Positions 1 to 9,896 of a DNA stretch of 64,000 bases are shown here, piece after piece. The stretch spans positions 34,408,309-34,472,308 of the forward strand of contig NC_023751.2 of NCBI RefSeq assembly GCF_000499845.2, in the 5' to 3' direction. The DNA comes from Phaseolus vulgaris (Eukaryota; Streptophyta; Magnoliopsida; Fabales; Fabaceae). The notes below the pieces were generated by a model. It was given only the letters and a program-made list of their open reading frames with translations. It had not been told where the DNA came from and did no database searches. The translations under genes were made by a program, and so were the position numbers. Positions within the stretch are counted from its first letter, which is position 1; each line of letters opens with the position of its first letter.

Positions 1-2
1 CA

Positions 3-746
3 ATATCAAAATTTTTGAGAAAACCAGAACTTGCAGGTAGAATGGTGACATGGTCAATGGAGCTTTCCAAATATGGAATCAAGTATGAACCGAGAGGACT
101 AATCAAAGCTCAATCCCTTGCGGATTTCATCATCCAGATGCCGACAACAGCATAGCAGGAGCAGTGGATATTGTATGTAGATGGCGCGTCAAGCAAAAAA
201 GGAAGCGGAGCGGGGATAGTACTTGAAGGACCAGACAACTTCGAAATAGAGATGACATTGAGATTCGAGTTCAGAACATCCAACAACCAGGCCGAATACG
301 AAGCTCTTATTGCAGGACTACTACTGGCGAGAGACATGGGAGTTGAAAACGTCATTTGCAAAAGTGATTCTCAGCTCTCAGTGGGACAGGTACGAGGAGA
401 TTATCAGGTAAAAGATCCATTATTGATGCAATATTATCATAAGGTATTAAATGTCATGCAATGTTTCAAACAAGCTAAAATAAAATATATTCCGAGAGAA
501 CTAAACATGAAAGCAGATTCATTATCCAAATTGGCAAGTCAACAGCGGCAACTCCAACACAATTCGGTTATACAACAAACCCTCAGTTATCCGACAGTCG
601 GTCTCGAGGAATGTTGCAACGTTACCACAACAATAGATGAATGGATAGAAACATATATGGAAGCCATAAAGAATCAAGAGCAAGGTGTTCAACTGGATAC
701 AAAAATGACAAAAAAAATAGCTAGTTTTGTGTTAATTGGAGATGAA
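3..746 (+). pseudogene. Ty3/gypsy pol fragment: end of RT and RNase H domain
   Basis: Reading frame 3 gives the end of reverse transcriptase and the connection region, then an in-frame TAG at 153-155, then an RNase H domain from the YVDGAS motif near 168. RNase H removes the RNA strand of the RNA/DNA hybrid during reverse transcription. Visible RNase H signatures are the first Asp in VDGAS, the NNQAEYEAL block carrying the catalytic Glu, and the SDSQL block carrying the next Asp. The open frame after the stop runs from 171 to 746, where it is broken by a solo LTR; the frame resumes in phase at 1850. The stop and the insertion together show this copy is dead. Confidence 0.88.
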
Positions 747-1844
747 TGATGACTTTTTACGGCAAGTGCACCGCGTTTGTCAAAAGTAATAATTGTCCCT
801 AAGGACGGATATCGATCCCACAAGGAACAGTGAATTATCGAGTACAATAATCGCTAAATATAAAAACAGAACAATTAAAAGAGTTTTGAATTAATTGTGT
901 TAGCACTGATCAATAAGAAAACAGACAAAGAAGAATTAGTTGTTTCAATTGGAAAAATAAGGATTAGTTTCATCTCTCTCACTCTCAAGTATTTTGATTA
1001 GCATGTCAATATTAAGTTCTTTGATTGAGATTGATACCCGTATAAAAATCATTTATATCGATTCCTCGCATATAAAATCCTTAAGAATGTCCCATAACTA
1101 TCGATCCCTCGCATAATTATAAGAACAACTTAGAACGAAGCTCAAACGTTTAATAGCAATTAACATTTCAAGTCTATTCCTAGCACTCAAATATGTTAAG
1201 TATTGTTGTTTTGGTCCGAACACTAAAAATACCTCCCGGTCAGATTTAAGATTCTCAATTTGTCACGGAAAATTAAAAGTAAAACAACAATACCAATAAT
1301 CAATCAAGAACTGAATATTAATATATAAGATATCACCTCAATACATAAGAGTTTGAGCAGATTACTCCCAATCCCAAAGGGTAGAATTAGCCACGCATAC
1401 TTCTATCACCTTCCATTCTCCCAATTGGGTTACAATTCACTCTATGGTGTTTTCCTCTCAATCTAGCACACTAAGGTTGAGCCTCTAGCCCTCTATTTAT
1501 CCTAGTTTTCTAGGGTTAGGTTTATTGTGTCGCGCTAATGGGCTAAATGATAAAACATAAAAAAGGCCCAATCTTTCTTTGCATCTTTTCCATTCTGGGA
1601 CCTTCTATCTTTATCCTTTTTAGCTCAAATCATTCATCTTTAATCCAAATCTCCAATCTTCCTTAGAAATCTGCAATTAACACCAAATTTGGGAATAAAA
1701 TACTCTTATTCAAATAAAGATCATAAAAAATGTAAAAAGGTATAAATTCATAAATTAGGGATTATTTTATATGTAAATTAGCAATAAATCCTCATAAGTG
1801 CCTATATTTTAATATGAAATATTACTGAAATTAGACACTTATCA
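747..1844 (-). mobile_element. Solo LTR nested in the gypsy pol gene, TSD ATGAA
   Basis: A 1,098-bp insertion begins TGATGAC and ends CTTATCA, the TG...CA ends of an LTR. It is flanked by a perfect 5-bp target duplication, ATGAA at 742-746 and 1845-1849. It contains no coding capacity, primer binding site or second LTR, so it fits a solo LTR left by recombination between the two LTRs of a full element. Removing it with one duplication restores the phase of the surrounding pol frame. The minus orientation is inferred from a TATA-like ATAAATAG on that strand near 1494-1502. The parent family is not identified. Confidence 0.85.
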
Positions 1845-1849
1845 ATGAA

Positions 1850-2974
1850 CTCTACAAACGCGGATATTCAATACCTTTGTTAAAATGTCTCTCAAAAGAG
1901 CAAGCTCAATATGTAGTGAAAGAACTTCACGAAGGAATGTGTGGATTACATTGTGGAGCTCGAACAATGGCAACAAAAGTTTGCAGAGCTGGATATTATT
2001 GGCCAACACTCCGAGAAGATTGTGAAATTTATGTTAAAACATGCAAGAAGTGTCAAGAGTTTGGATGTTTGAACCATATACCAGCACAAGCATTACAAGG
2101 AATTATTTCTCCATGGCCGTTTGCAAAATGGGGAATTGATATACTCGGTCCATTTCCACTCGGCCGGGGACAAACTAAATTCATGATAGTCGCTATAGAT
2201 TACTTTACAAAATGGATAGAAGCAGAAGCACTGACTAAGATAACAACTCAGCAAGTTCAAACGTTTATATGGAAAAATATAATATGTCGATTTGGAATCC
2301 CACACACCATAATAACTGACAATGGCCGACAATTCATTGACAAAAAACTTATGGAATTTTATGCAGATTTGGGAATCAAGTCAACAAGCACTTCAGTTGA
2401 ACATCCACAGACGAATGGACAAGCGGAGGCTGCAAACAAAGTTATTTTGGGACAATTGAAGAAGAGGTTAGGAAGTGCTAAAGGTTTATGGGCAGAGAAG
2501 TTACCAGAAATCTTATGGGCATATAGATGCACACCACAAACTTCAACTGGTGAAACACCATTCAACCTCACATATGGGATGGATGCAATGTTACCTGTAG
2601 AAGTGAATGAACCAACATTACGAAGGCAGATAAAAGACTGGAACATTAACAATGAATGCTTGAGAACCGACCTTGATCTTATTGAAGAACTTAGAGAGCG
2701 AGCAAAAATAAAAGAGGCAGTAGTAAAAAGAATGGCAATGAAAAGGTTCAATGCAAAAGTAAAATTCAAAGATTTTAAGGAGGGGGATTTGGTATGGAGA
2801 ATGCGAACTGATGCACGAAAAGATCCACGACATGGAAAATTGGCATCTAACTGGGAAGGTCCATTTAGAATACTCGAAAATTTGCAAAATGGAGCATACA
2901 GATTGGAAACTTTAGAAGAAAAAATAGTACCAAGAACATGGAATACAAGTCATTTAAAGTTTTATTTTAGTTGA
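1850..2974 (+). pseudogene. Ty3/gypsy pol fragment: integrase
   Basis: Integrase part of the same pol gene, in phase with the RNase H block once the solo LTR is ignored. Counting from the Met at 1877, the zinc-binding HHCC set is H18, H25, C56 and C59, and the catalytic triad is D88, D148 and E184, with the expected 35-residue gap between the last two. The C-terminal part has the GDLVWR motif and the NWEGPFRI block usual for gypsy integrases of plants. The frame ends in TGA at 2972-2974. Integrase would insert the cDNA copy into the host chromosome. The catalytic residues are intact, so the damage lies in the stop and insertion upstream. Confidence 0.92.
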
Positions 2975-3063
2975 ATTGGAAGATGTAAAAAGAAGACTTC
3001 GTGTATATATCTATCCATCAATGAAGAAGCATTATCCATTAACAATGTTTTGTTCATTTACAT

Positions 3064-3383
3064 AACTTTCGGTCTTGGATGATTTCACTCCAAGTGAAAA
3101 CCCACCCGAAAAGACATGTATTCATAAAACTTTCGGTCTTGGATGATTTCACTCTAAGTGAAAACCCACCCGAAAAGACATGTATTCATAAAACTTTCGG
3201 CCTTGGATGATTTCACTCTAAGTGAAAACCCACCCGAAAAGACATGTATTCATAAAACTTTCGGCCTTGGATGATTTCACTCTAAGTGAAAACCCACCCG
3301 AAAAATCGTACACTCATAAAACTAGTGGTTTCGGACGATTTCATTCCAAATAAAAACTCACTCGCATACCATACTTATGTTGA
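3064..3383 (+). repeat. 64-bp tandem repeat, 5 units, each a nested hairpin
   Basis: Five head-to-tail units of exactly 64 bp begin at 3064, 3128, 3192, 3256 and 3320; the first four are nearly identical and the fifth is degenerate. Each unit carries an inner perfect 7-bp stem, TTTCACT / AGTGAAA with a 3-base loop, inside an outer stem made from CTTTCGG and CCGAAAAG. The array lies 90 bp after the integrase stop, in the spacer before the antisense ORF. Tandem repeats in this spacer are known for Tat/Ogre elements and can seed satellites. Confidence 0.9.
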
Positions 3384-3939
3384 TAATAAATTGGATAAGA
3401 AAGCCGACAAAATAAGAAATGTTCTTGGTCACTATAATAAATTATGAATCAATAACCCATTATAATATTTTGCATAAAACTTGATTTCATACGTTCATAG
3501 ATTACAAAATTCGCAAAGAATCCGCTATTTTGAAACAACTTTCGGATAAAAACCGAAAGATACTTGGGGTGCGAACAAAACGTAATTGTATTAGAGATAT
3601 TACAATTGAAAAGAATAAGTAGTTATAAACATGTTTCATGATAGGAGACTAAAAAAGTAAACATCTAGACGTAAACGTCAAACTGTTTACTAAAACATTT
3701 CAAACATGTAAACCGGCAGGTCACAATTAAACCGGCAGGTGACAATTACGCAAAGTATCCGATCAATAACGCAAGATAACAATTGACAAACCAATAAACT
3801 TTATACGTATTAAGGTTCTCAAAAAGACATTACATTAACAAAACGAATGTCCCCACATGGATTAGCATATCAAAAAGCATCCATACATGGATTAGTAGTT
3901 CAAAATAAATCTACTTTCGGCAAATAAACCTACGCCCCT

Positions 3940-5911
3940 CTAGCTCTCAATGTTGATATCTTCAGCATCAGTGTCTGGAATCTCGTTAGCCGGCACCAAT
4001 TCACCCTTGTAAAAATCCTTCTTAACATCAAAGTTGCCTTCATCAAGTGGAATCTTGTAAAAATATTTTGCTTGCTGAAGCGCCTTCTCAAAACCAAGTT
4101 GATGCTGTTCAAATATAAAGCTTTCGGCTTCAAAAACGTTGGTCCTCAGCTGATTTATCTCTTCATCCATAAGTTTGATGGTGCTCTTGTCGGCTTCGTT
4201 CGTAGACAATAACGCTGATACCCTCTCATTCAACAATTGATTCTCTTTACGAAGTTGAGCATTTTCTTCACTAGACCTCAAGCTTTCATTCTTCAATTCA
4301 ACAATTTCTTTTTTAAAATCTTCCTTTGCAACTTCTTGTTCACTTTTTTGTTTCTTCATCTCTTCTAGTTGTTCGAACAAAGAGCTCGTTTTCTCCTTAT
4401 ATTCAGCAAGGTCAGTCCTCAATTTCTCAAATTCAGATAAAGACACACAGTTTCCATTTTTCTCTTTCATCATTTTTCCAATCAACAAACTTCTACTCGA
4501 CAATTCAATAATAGAATCCGCTAATGAAGCAGCATCCATATTTTTCAACATGTTATAAGACGATTCGTTAAAAGAAGTTTGGACAAACTTCGCATACTTC
4601 GTTGATGCACAAAAAATGGTTTCAGAGAGCGGTTCAGACGAAACATTCTCAACGCGGCGATGACGCCGAGAAGAAGAGTGTGATCTCTTGCTGCTTCTAT
4701 CTCACTTCTTTGATTTTTTCGAAGGCCCGACAACATCAACATTGTGTGTAACTTCAACCACTTCAACAGGCGCAACACGCTCCGCTCCTTCCATTTCAAC
4801 AACAGGATTCACCACATTTTCACGCCGAGGAGTTACATCACCTACCTTGTTTAGCAGCTTCGAAAAATAAGACCGAGCTTTCGGATTTGTGCTTGCCATC
4901 AAAGCTGAAAATCAATAAAAAAACTTAGCAAAGTTAAAAAACTCATCCTATAAAACAAGAAAATGAAGAACAACCACCTACCAATAAGATCTTCTCGAGG
5001 ATGGGATGAAGTATACAATTGTAGCAAGGCGCGAGTGGGAACTTGGTACGAGAGGTGACTGAAAACTTCAATAACATGACGATCGGCCGCCCCCATTGAG
5101 TGAAAAGGTATTGAATTAAACTTCACGGGATCTCTTGTCCAGTAAAGAGGAAATTTTGGAGAATCTCCATTGAAAAATACTCTTTTCCTATCGGCTCTAT
5201 TAGAATTTTGAAAAAACCTCCCTTAAAATCCTTATATGATGATGTAAAAGGTTTAAGGAAGCAAACGTTGGATTTACTAATAAGAGATAGCCATCCTGGT
5301 CGTTTACCAGGCCGAGAACTATAATAGTACAAGAAAGAAGCAGGACTAGGAGAAATTGACAGTAATTTACACAAAATACTAAAAGCTTGCATTGCAGCCC
5401 AACCATTAGGTTGAAGCTGAGTAAGAGCAACATTAAGAAAATTAAGAACGCCTATTTGAAAGTTGTTCAAAGGCAATCGAATATGAAGGTCTCTAAAAAA
5501 GCAAGCATAAAAATAAAAAAATTCATAGCTATCATCTTCTCGGCCATGGCAAACATTATCAACATCTCCAACACGCCGAAAAGAAATAATATCGTTTTCA
5601 ATGTCAGAATAATAAATCTGAGAATGAGAAAGAAAACTACGAAGTTCAGTAGCAGAACGATACTTTGAAAAATATTCCCGAACTTTAGGGTTAACCCACT
5701 GATAACCTGGACGAAGGTTTTTCCGAGGCAATATAAATTTGACTTCTTGAGGAACATCAATAGTAGGGGCTCCATTGGAATCATTCATGCAAGAAGGGGT
5801 AGCAGATGAAGACTTTGAGTCTGGATGATCCTCTTCTCGAACCACTCGCCCAGTTGATTCACCACCCGCGCTCGAACAATCATCACTAGCAGAAAAGCTT
5901 GAAAGAGACAT
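3940..5911 (-). pseudogene. Antisense ORF of the gypsy element (Transposase_28-like domain plus coiled coil), two exons
   Basis: A gene on the strand opposite to pol. Likely start is the ATG at 5911-5909, with a TATAAATA at 6011-6004 about 93 bp upstream. Exon 1 runs from 5911 to 4982. It has a Ser-rich start, then a globular region resembling the 'putative gypsy type transposon' domain (PF04195), recognised from blocks such as the RLPLNNF and LNVALTQL regions. A 77-nt intron at 4981-4905 has GT and TTTTCAG ends. Exon 2 runs from 4904 to 3940 and encodes a basic and Ser-rich stretch, then about 150 residues of charged heptad-like coiled coil. Two lesions break it: a probable one-base loss in the A6 run at 5211-5216, and an in-frame TGA at 4704-4702. 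The function of these ORFs is unknown. The domain name is by recognition, not by search. Confidence 0.8.
4905..4981 (-). other. 77-nt intron of the antisense ORF
   Basis: On the minus strand the sequence starts GTAGGTGG and ends TTTTCAG after a T-rich stretch. Joining 4982 to 4904 keeps one frame through the region, while reading through meets a change of frame and stops. Inferred from splice signals and frame only. Confidence 0.65.
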
Positions 5912-6003
5912 TACCTTTGCCAGAATCAACTGAAGATGGAAAATGAACTTCTTGTTTAATAGCAATAAGTTTCACAATCGTAAAAAAGGCTCAATGAGGA
6001 ACC

Positions 6004-6011
6004 TATTTATA
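6004..6011 (-). promoter_or_regulatory. TATA box candidate for the antisense ORF
   Basis: TATAAATA on the minus strand, about 93 bp before the likely start codon of the antisense ORF and outside the 3' LTR. It suggests the ORF has its own promoter. Confidence 0.45.
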
Positions 6012-6246
6012 ACCCACGCGAACCCTAGAATTTGAAACGTTGTGATCACACAATTATTCAAAAAGATATATGATCTAATGGTTAAAATAGGCATTTCATG
6101 TCAAATCATATATTTTCATAAAAGTAAATTACGAAAACCAAGGCATTAAATACCAAATCAAATCAAAACTCAAAACTATTATATTATATTAAGACACAAA
6201 TACTTTTCTTTAAATATAAATAAACTATTTTTGTCTCGGGGGCCAG

Positions 6247-6801
6247 TGTACTGGTAGCCTAAAACCGAGAGGTATAGGCCGAGAACTACATGTTAAATAA
6301 CCAAAGTGATAAGTTAAAACCGAGAGGTCTGGACCGAAACCTGAAAGGATAATGGAAATTATAATAAAACCCAATTTAAATAAGGAACTTGCACAAGGGG
6401 GTGTAAAAATAATAAAAAGGTGTAAAAAGAAAGTCCAAAAGTACTGTAGAAGGCCCATCAACGAAACCCTATAAATAGGAGGTCAGCACAAGAAAAAGGT
6501 AAGAGTGATTTTATCTGAAAAACCATTAAATTGTTTCTGACTTTGGCATCGGAGCGACTTGCAGGTACATCCCCCCACCTGTGAGGAATACCAGCCGAAA
6601 GGAGCAGCCGAGAAGAGCAGCCAAGAGGAGCAGCCGAGAGTGCCAGCCGAGAAAAGTAGCCGAGAGTCCAGCCCAGGAAGTAGTTCAGCCCAAGAGGAAA
6701 CCGAGAGTCCAGCCCAAGAAGTAGTTCAGCCCAATAGGAAATACCATTTTGGTCGTCTTGTCATTTTGGTTCGAGTGTTCTTGGTCCTTTTTGTAAGAAC
6801 A
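6247..6801 (+). mobile_element. 3' LTR of the Tat-like gypsy element
   Basis: The LTR likely starts at TGTACTGG (6247), just after the G-rich tract TCTCGGGGGCC that would be the polypurine tract, and ends at ...AAGAACA (6801), giving TGT...ACA ends and about 555 bp. It has a TATAAATA at 6470-6477. About 71 bp later comes the block 'ggcatcggagcgacttgcaggtac', which I know from R/U5 regions of many plant gypsy LTRs. The exact ends are inferred because the 5' LTR is outside the window. Confidence 0.7.
6590..6741 (+). repeat. GC-richer minisatellite inside the 3' LTR
   Basis: A purine-rich run of 'gagcagccgaga'-like units of about 15 bp, followed by two copies of a 41-bp unit starting at 6660 and 6701 that differ at two positions. 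It creates a spurious open frame (6559-6870) that I do not call a gene. Confidence 0.75.
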
Positions 6802-9330
6802 TTTATTATTAATAAAAAAAATATTAAAAATAAAATTATTTTACAATATATAAGTGAAGATAAAATTTGAATTGATTTTTCAACCTATTTTACAAATTTC
6901 AATTAAGTTTAAATACACTTTCTAATATCTCACCTTCAATTGATTCCAACTTTAAATGTTAATGCGGGCAACTGTTAGCATACCACTTTCACGTGTATCT
7001 AAAATGTACAAAAAAATTATACCTTGAAACCATATAAAATAAAGTATCTTCACTTTACGACCCCTATTTTAAGATATAATAATAATAATAATAATAATTT
7101 ATATTAAGATATAAAAAATATAATTAAAATATTAATATATTAAATTGTGAAGATGTTGTTTTTCTTAAGAATATATCAATATATCATCTCTATCTTAATT
7201 ATATAACATGACATCATAAAGTAAATAGTGATAATTTACATACTTTTATACTCTTGTCATATTATATATATCTCTTATAATTTTCTTTCTTTCTATATAA
7301 ATATCCATGAAAACATTTTCTAAAAGTAAAACCATGAATCTTCTGAGAAAAAAAATAAATGGACATCCATCCAACACCATTATTATAAATAATAATAATA
7401 ACAATAAAGTCATATAAATAAATTTTGATGAGGTATTTGGTAAAAAATAGTAATTTTTCTAGCATCACTCATGTTGTTTCTGTATCTTAAAGTATACGTG
7501 GAAAGAAAGTTCATGTGGAGTCCACTCAGATTTATACAGAAAGCCAACTCAGAACACTCAATTATCAATTTACTCGGTAATTTTATTCAACATATAATTG
7601 AAAAATAATAATAAAAACAATTATATTTCTTACAAATTTCAACAAATAAAAATTCAAGATTAATATATTAAAAAATTATTGTATTAACTTTATTTTCTTC
7701 TTAATTATTATTTTTTAATTAAAAGATTCTTTCAGTGTAATGAATTTTATTTTTTTTACATCTCTCAAATGAGTTCTTTCTGACCGGTTTTGTCGTCAAT
7801 TCGAATTGTGACTCATTTACTTTGAATTGTCATTACTTACATCTACACATGAAAAATTAATAAAAATAATTTAATTAAATTAAAAAAAATATTAGGTACT
7901 CAAATATAAATTAATAAAAAAATCAAATTTATGAGAGACTTAAAATTAATTAAACCATAATAATAATTAAAGTTTGATTGCTTACATGTAAGCAAGTGAA
8001 AAAAATTAATATGTTAAAAATTGTTTAATTATATTTTCTCTTCTTACTAACATTTGCAGAAATATTTTTAAGTAATTAATTATTTAATTAATGTAAACCT
8101 TAATTTTTAATTAAATTTAATTTTTATTTCCAATTTATTAAATAATTACTTCTTATATTAAATCATATATCAATTTTAATTTATATTCATTCTTATTAAA
8201 TGTTAGCTAAAGATATTCAGAACATTCATTATATTATCCAATATTTTTATTCAATGAAATTCAGTGAAATTTTTTTATTCATTTTCCTTCACTTTTTATC
8301 TTATTTCTCTCAATCAAAATAATATCGTCTTTCACTCTATTTCTCTCATTTTTTTACTCTCTCAAATCTAACTTTCAATCCAAACAAACTCGAAATTTAT
8401 AAGTCCATAATTTTAATGTAAAATTAAGATCTATAAAAAAACATATTTTATAATAATAGTAAATTTATTGTTACCCTTATCATTTTTTAATATTAAAAAA
8501 TATGCAAGAAACATAATATTTTACATAACAATAATAATCATTTTTTAAACATGCTATAAATCAATTTAAATCAAAACATCACAAAATTGGGTATTGAAAT
8601 AATATATTGGGTATATCTAAAGAAATTTTGAAACAATGTTTATATTTTTGTCTCCAAAATTAAATTAGGTATTTTCTTCTTGTGGTTACTTTAATCTTTT
8701 TATATTATATCAAGTTATTTGTAATAATTGGTCATTTTTTTTATACATGTTTGATGATATTTTTAGCAAATCAATCCTAATATTTGAATTATAATTATAT
8801 ATAAGATTCATTCCCTCTTTAATAGTGGAGGAAATGACTCTTTATTTTAAAGATTAAAAAAAGAATGAAACCTTAAAAAACACAATAATTCATGATATAT
8901 GCTTTAAAAATTAGGGAGAAAAGGAAGTTCGTGAAGAAAAAAAAAGTTTTTATCTTTTGAGATAATGTCAATAGAGTTGATATCTAATGTTTTATTTGTT
9001 TTGGAGTGTGCACATTAATCATAATTTTCTTTGCGATTTTTAGGTTTTTCTTTACAAAGTGTGATTGTTTTTGTTTTTGCTAATTTATAATTTTTTTCTC
9101 ATTTAGCTTTCTTGCCATTTACTTTATTTTACATTTATGGTTTTTTTTTATTAATGTTTTCACTTTCTTTATTCTTTACTCATATCTCACTTTCCAAATT
9201 TATTCACTTAATTATTTATTTATTTGCTTTTTTAAATTTTACGTGTTTGTAGATTTCTACGTATACTTCATTATTTTTTAATCCTTTATCTAAAAAAGCA
9301 TTAGAAAATTTATTTTAATTATATTAAAAT
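6802..9330. other. AT-rich intergenic DNA without genes
   Basis: No frame with recognisable protein features. It contains (AAT)n runs at about 7077-7100 and 7386-7405 and long A/T tracts. I see no RNA gene. Confidence 0.6.
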
Positions 9331-9647
9331 TGTTGGGAAAAACGGGTAATTTTCCCACTAAAACATAATCCTAACAAAGCTACCCGACAAATAATATTGA
9401 ATAAATAAAGCGGAATAATAAAAGAGACAAAGAGGAAAAACACACCGAAAATTGTTAACGGAGTTCGACCAATTTAGCCTAATCTCCGAGCATAGCAAAA
9501 ACAATTCACTTTTATTATTATGGGAGAAGATATTACAAATTGGGATATATAACAGTGAAGGAGAAGAGTTTAATTTATAACCCTCAAACCTCCTTCTCAA
9601 ACAATGAACCCACTGATGTGGGACTTGGGATTAAGCCAAAATCAACA
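9331..9647 (-). repeat. 3' LTR of the RT-less copia element
   Basis: 317 bp, TG...CA ends, about 96% identical to the right LTR at 12529-12847. Confidence 0.92.
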
Positions 9648-9750
9648 AATCTCTCACCTAAAACAAATCTTCTCAAAACATAACAAAAACAAACTTTGCG
9701 GTGCTTCAAATTTGCGCCTCCGGGCGCCAACTTCAAATGTGCAAGATATT

Positions 9751-9781
9751 AACCAAGTTTAAACAGTGTTCAAACTTGGTT
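9751..9781. repeat. 10-bp perfect inverted repeat near the copia deletion junction
   Basis: AACCAAGTTT at 9751-9760 and AAACTTGGTT at 9772-9781 around an 11-base loop. A second short GC-rich inverted repeat (GCGCC / GGCGC) lies at about 9713-9727. Both lie between the broken RT start and the 3' LTR. Confidence 0.7.
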
Positions 9782-9896
9782 CTTGTAACTACCTTGTCTT
9801 GTAGCGAACATCTTCTTTATTAGGAAATCCTTCTTTCTTTGCAAATACCCATTTGCACCCAATTGCCTTCTTACCTTTCGGTAATTGTGCCAGCTT

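Larger units (their letters stand above)
1..6801 (+). mobile_element. Ty3/gypsy retrotransposon, Tat-like lineage, 3' part
   Basis: The 3' two thirds of a Ty3/gypsy LTR retrotransposon, cut by the left window edge. In order it has the RT/RNase H junction, RNase H, integrase, a tandem-repeat spacer, an antisense ORF and the 3' LTR. An additional antisense ORF with a 'putative gypsy type transposon' (Transposase_28) type domain between pol and the 3' LTR is known from Tat-lineage elements such as Grande, so I place it there. The element is inactive: pol has an in-frame stop at 153-155 and a nested solo LTR at 747-1844, and the antisense ORF has one frameshift and one stop. The 5' LTR, gag, protease and most of RT lie outside the window, so the target duplication cannot be checked. 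Confidence 0.88.

Noticed and set aside
3064..3383. CRISPR-like array
   Set aside because: Units are direct 64-bp repeats without unique spacers, in a plant retrotransposon.
6559..6870. 103-codon plus-strand frame rich in Glu, Ser and Pro
   Set aside because: It is the translation of the LTR minisatellite and runs into A/T tracts.
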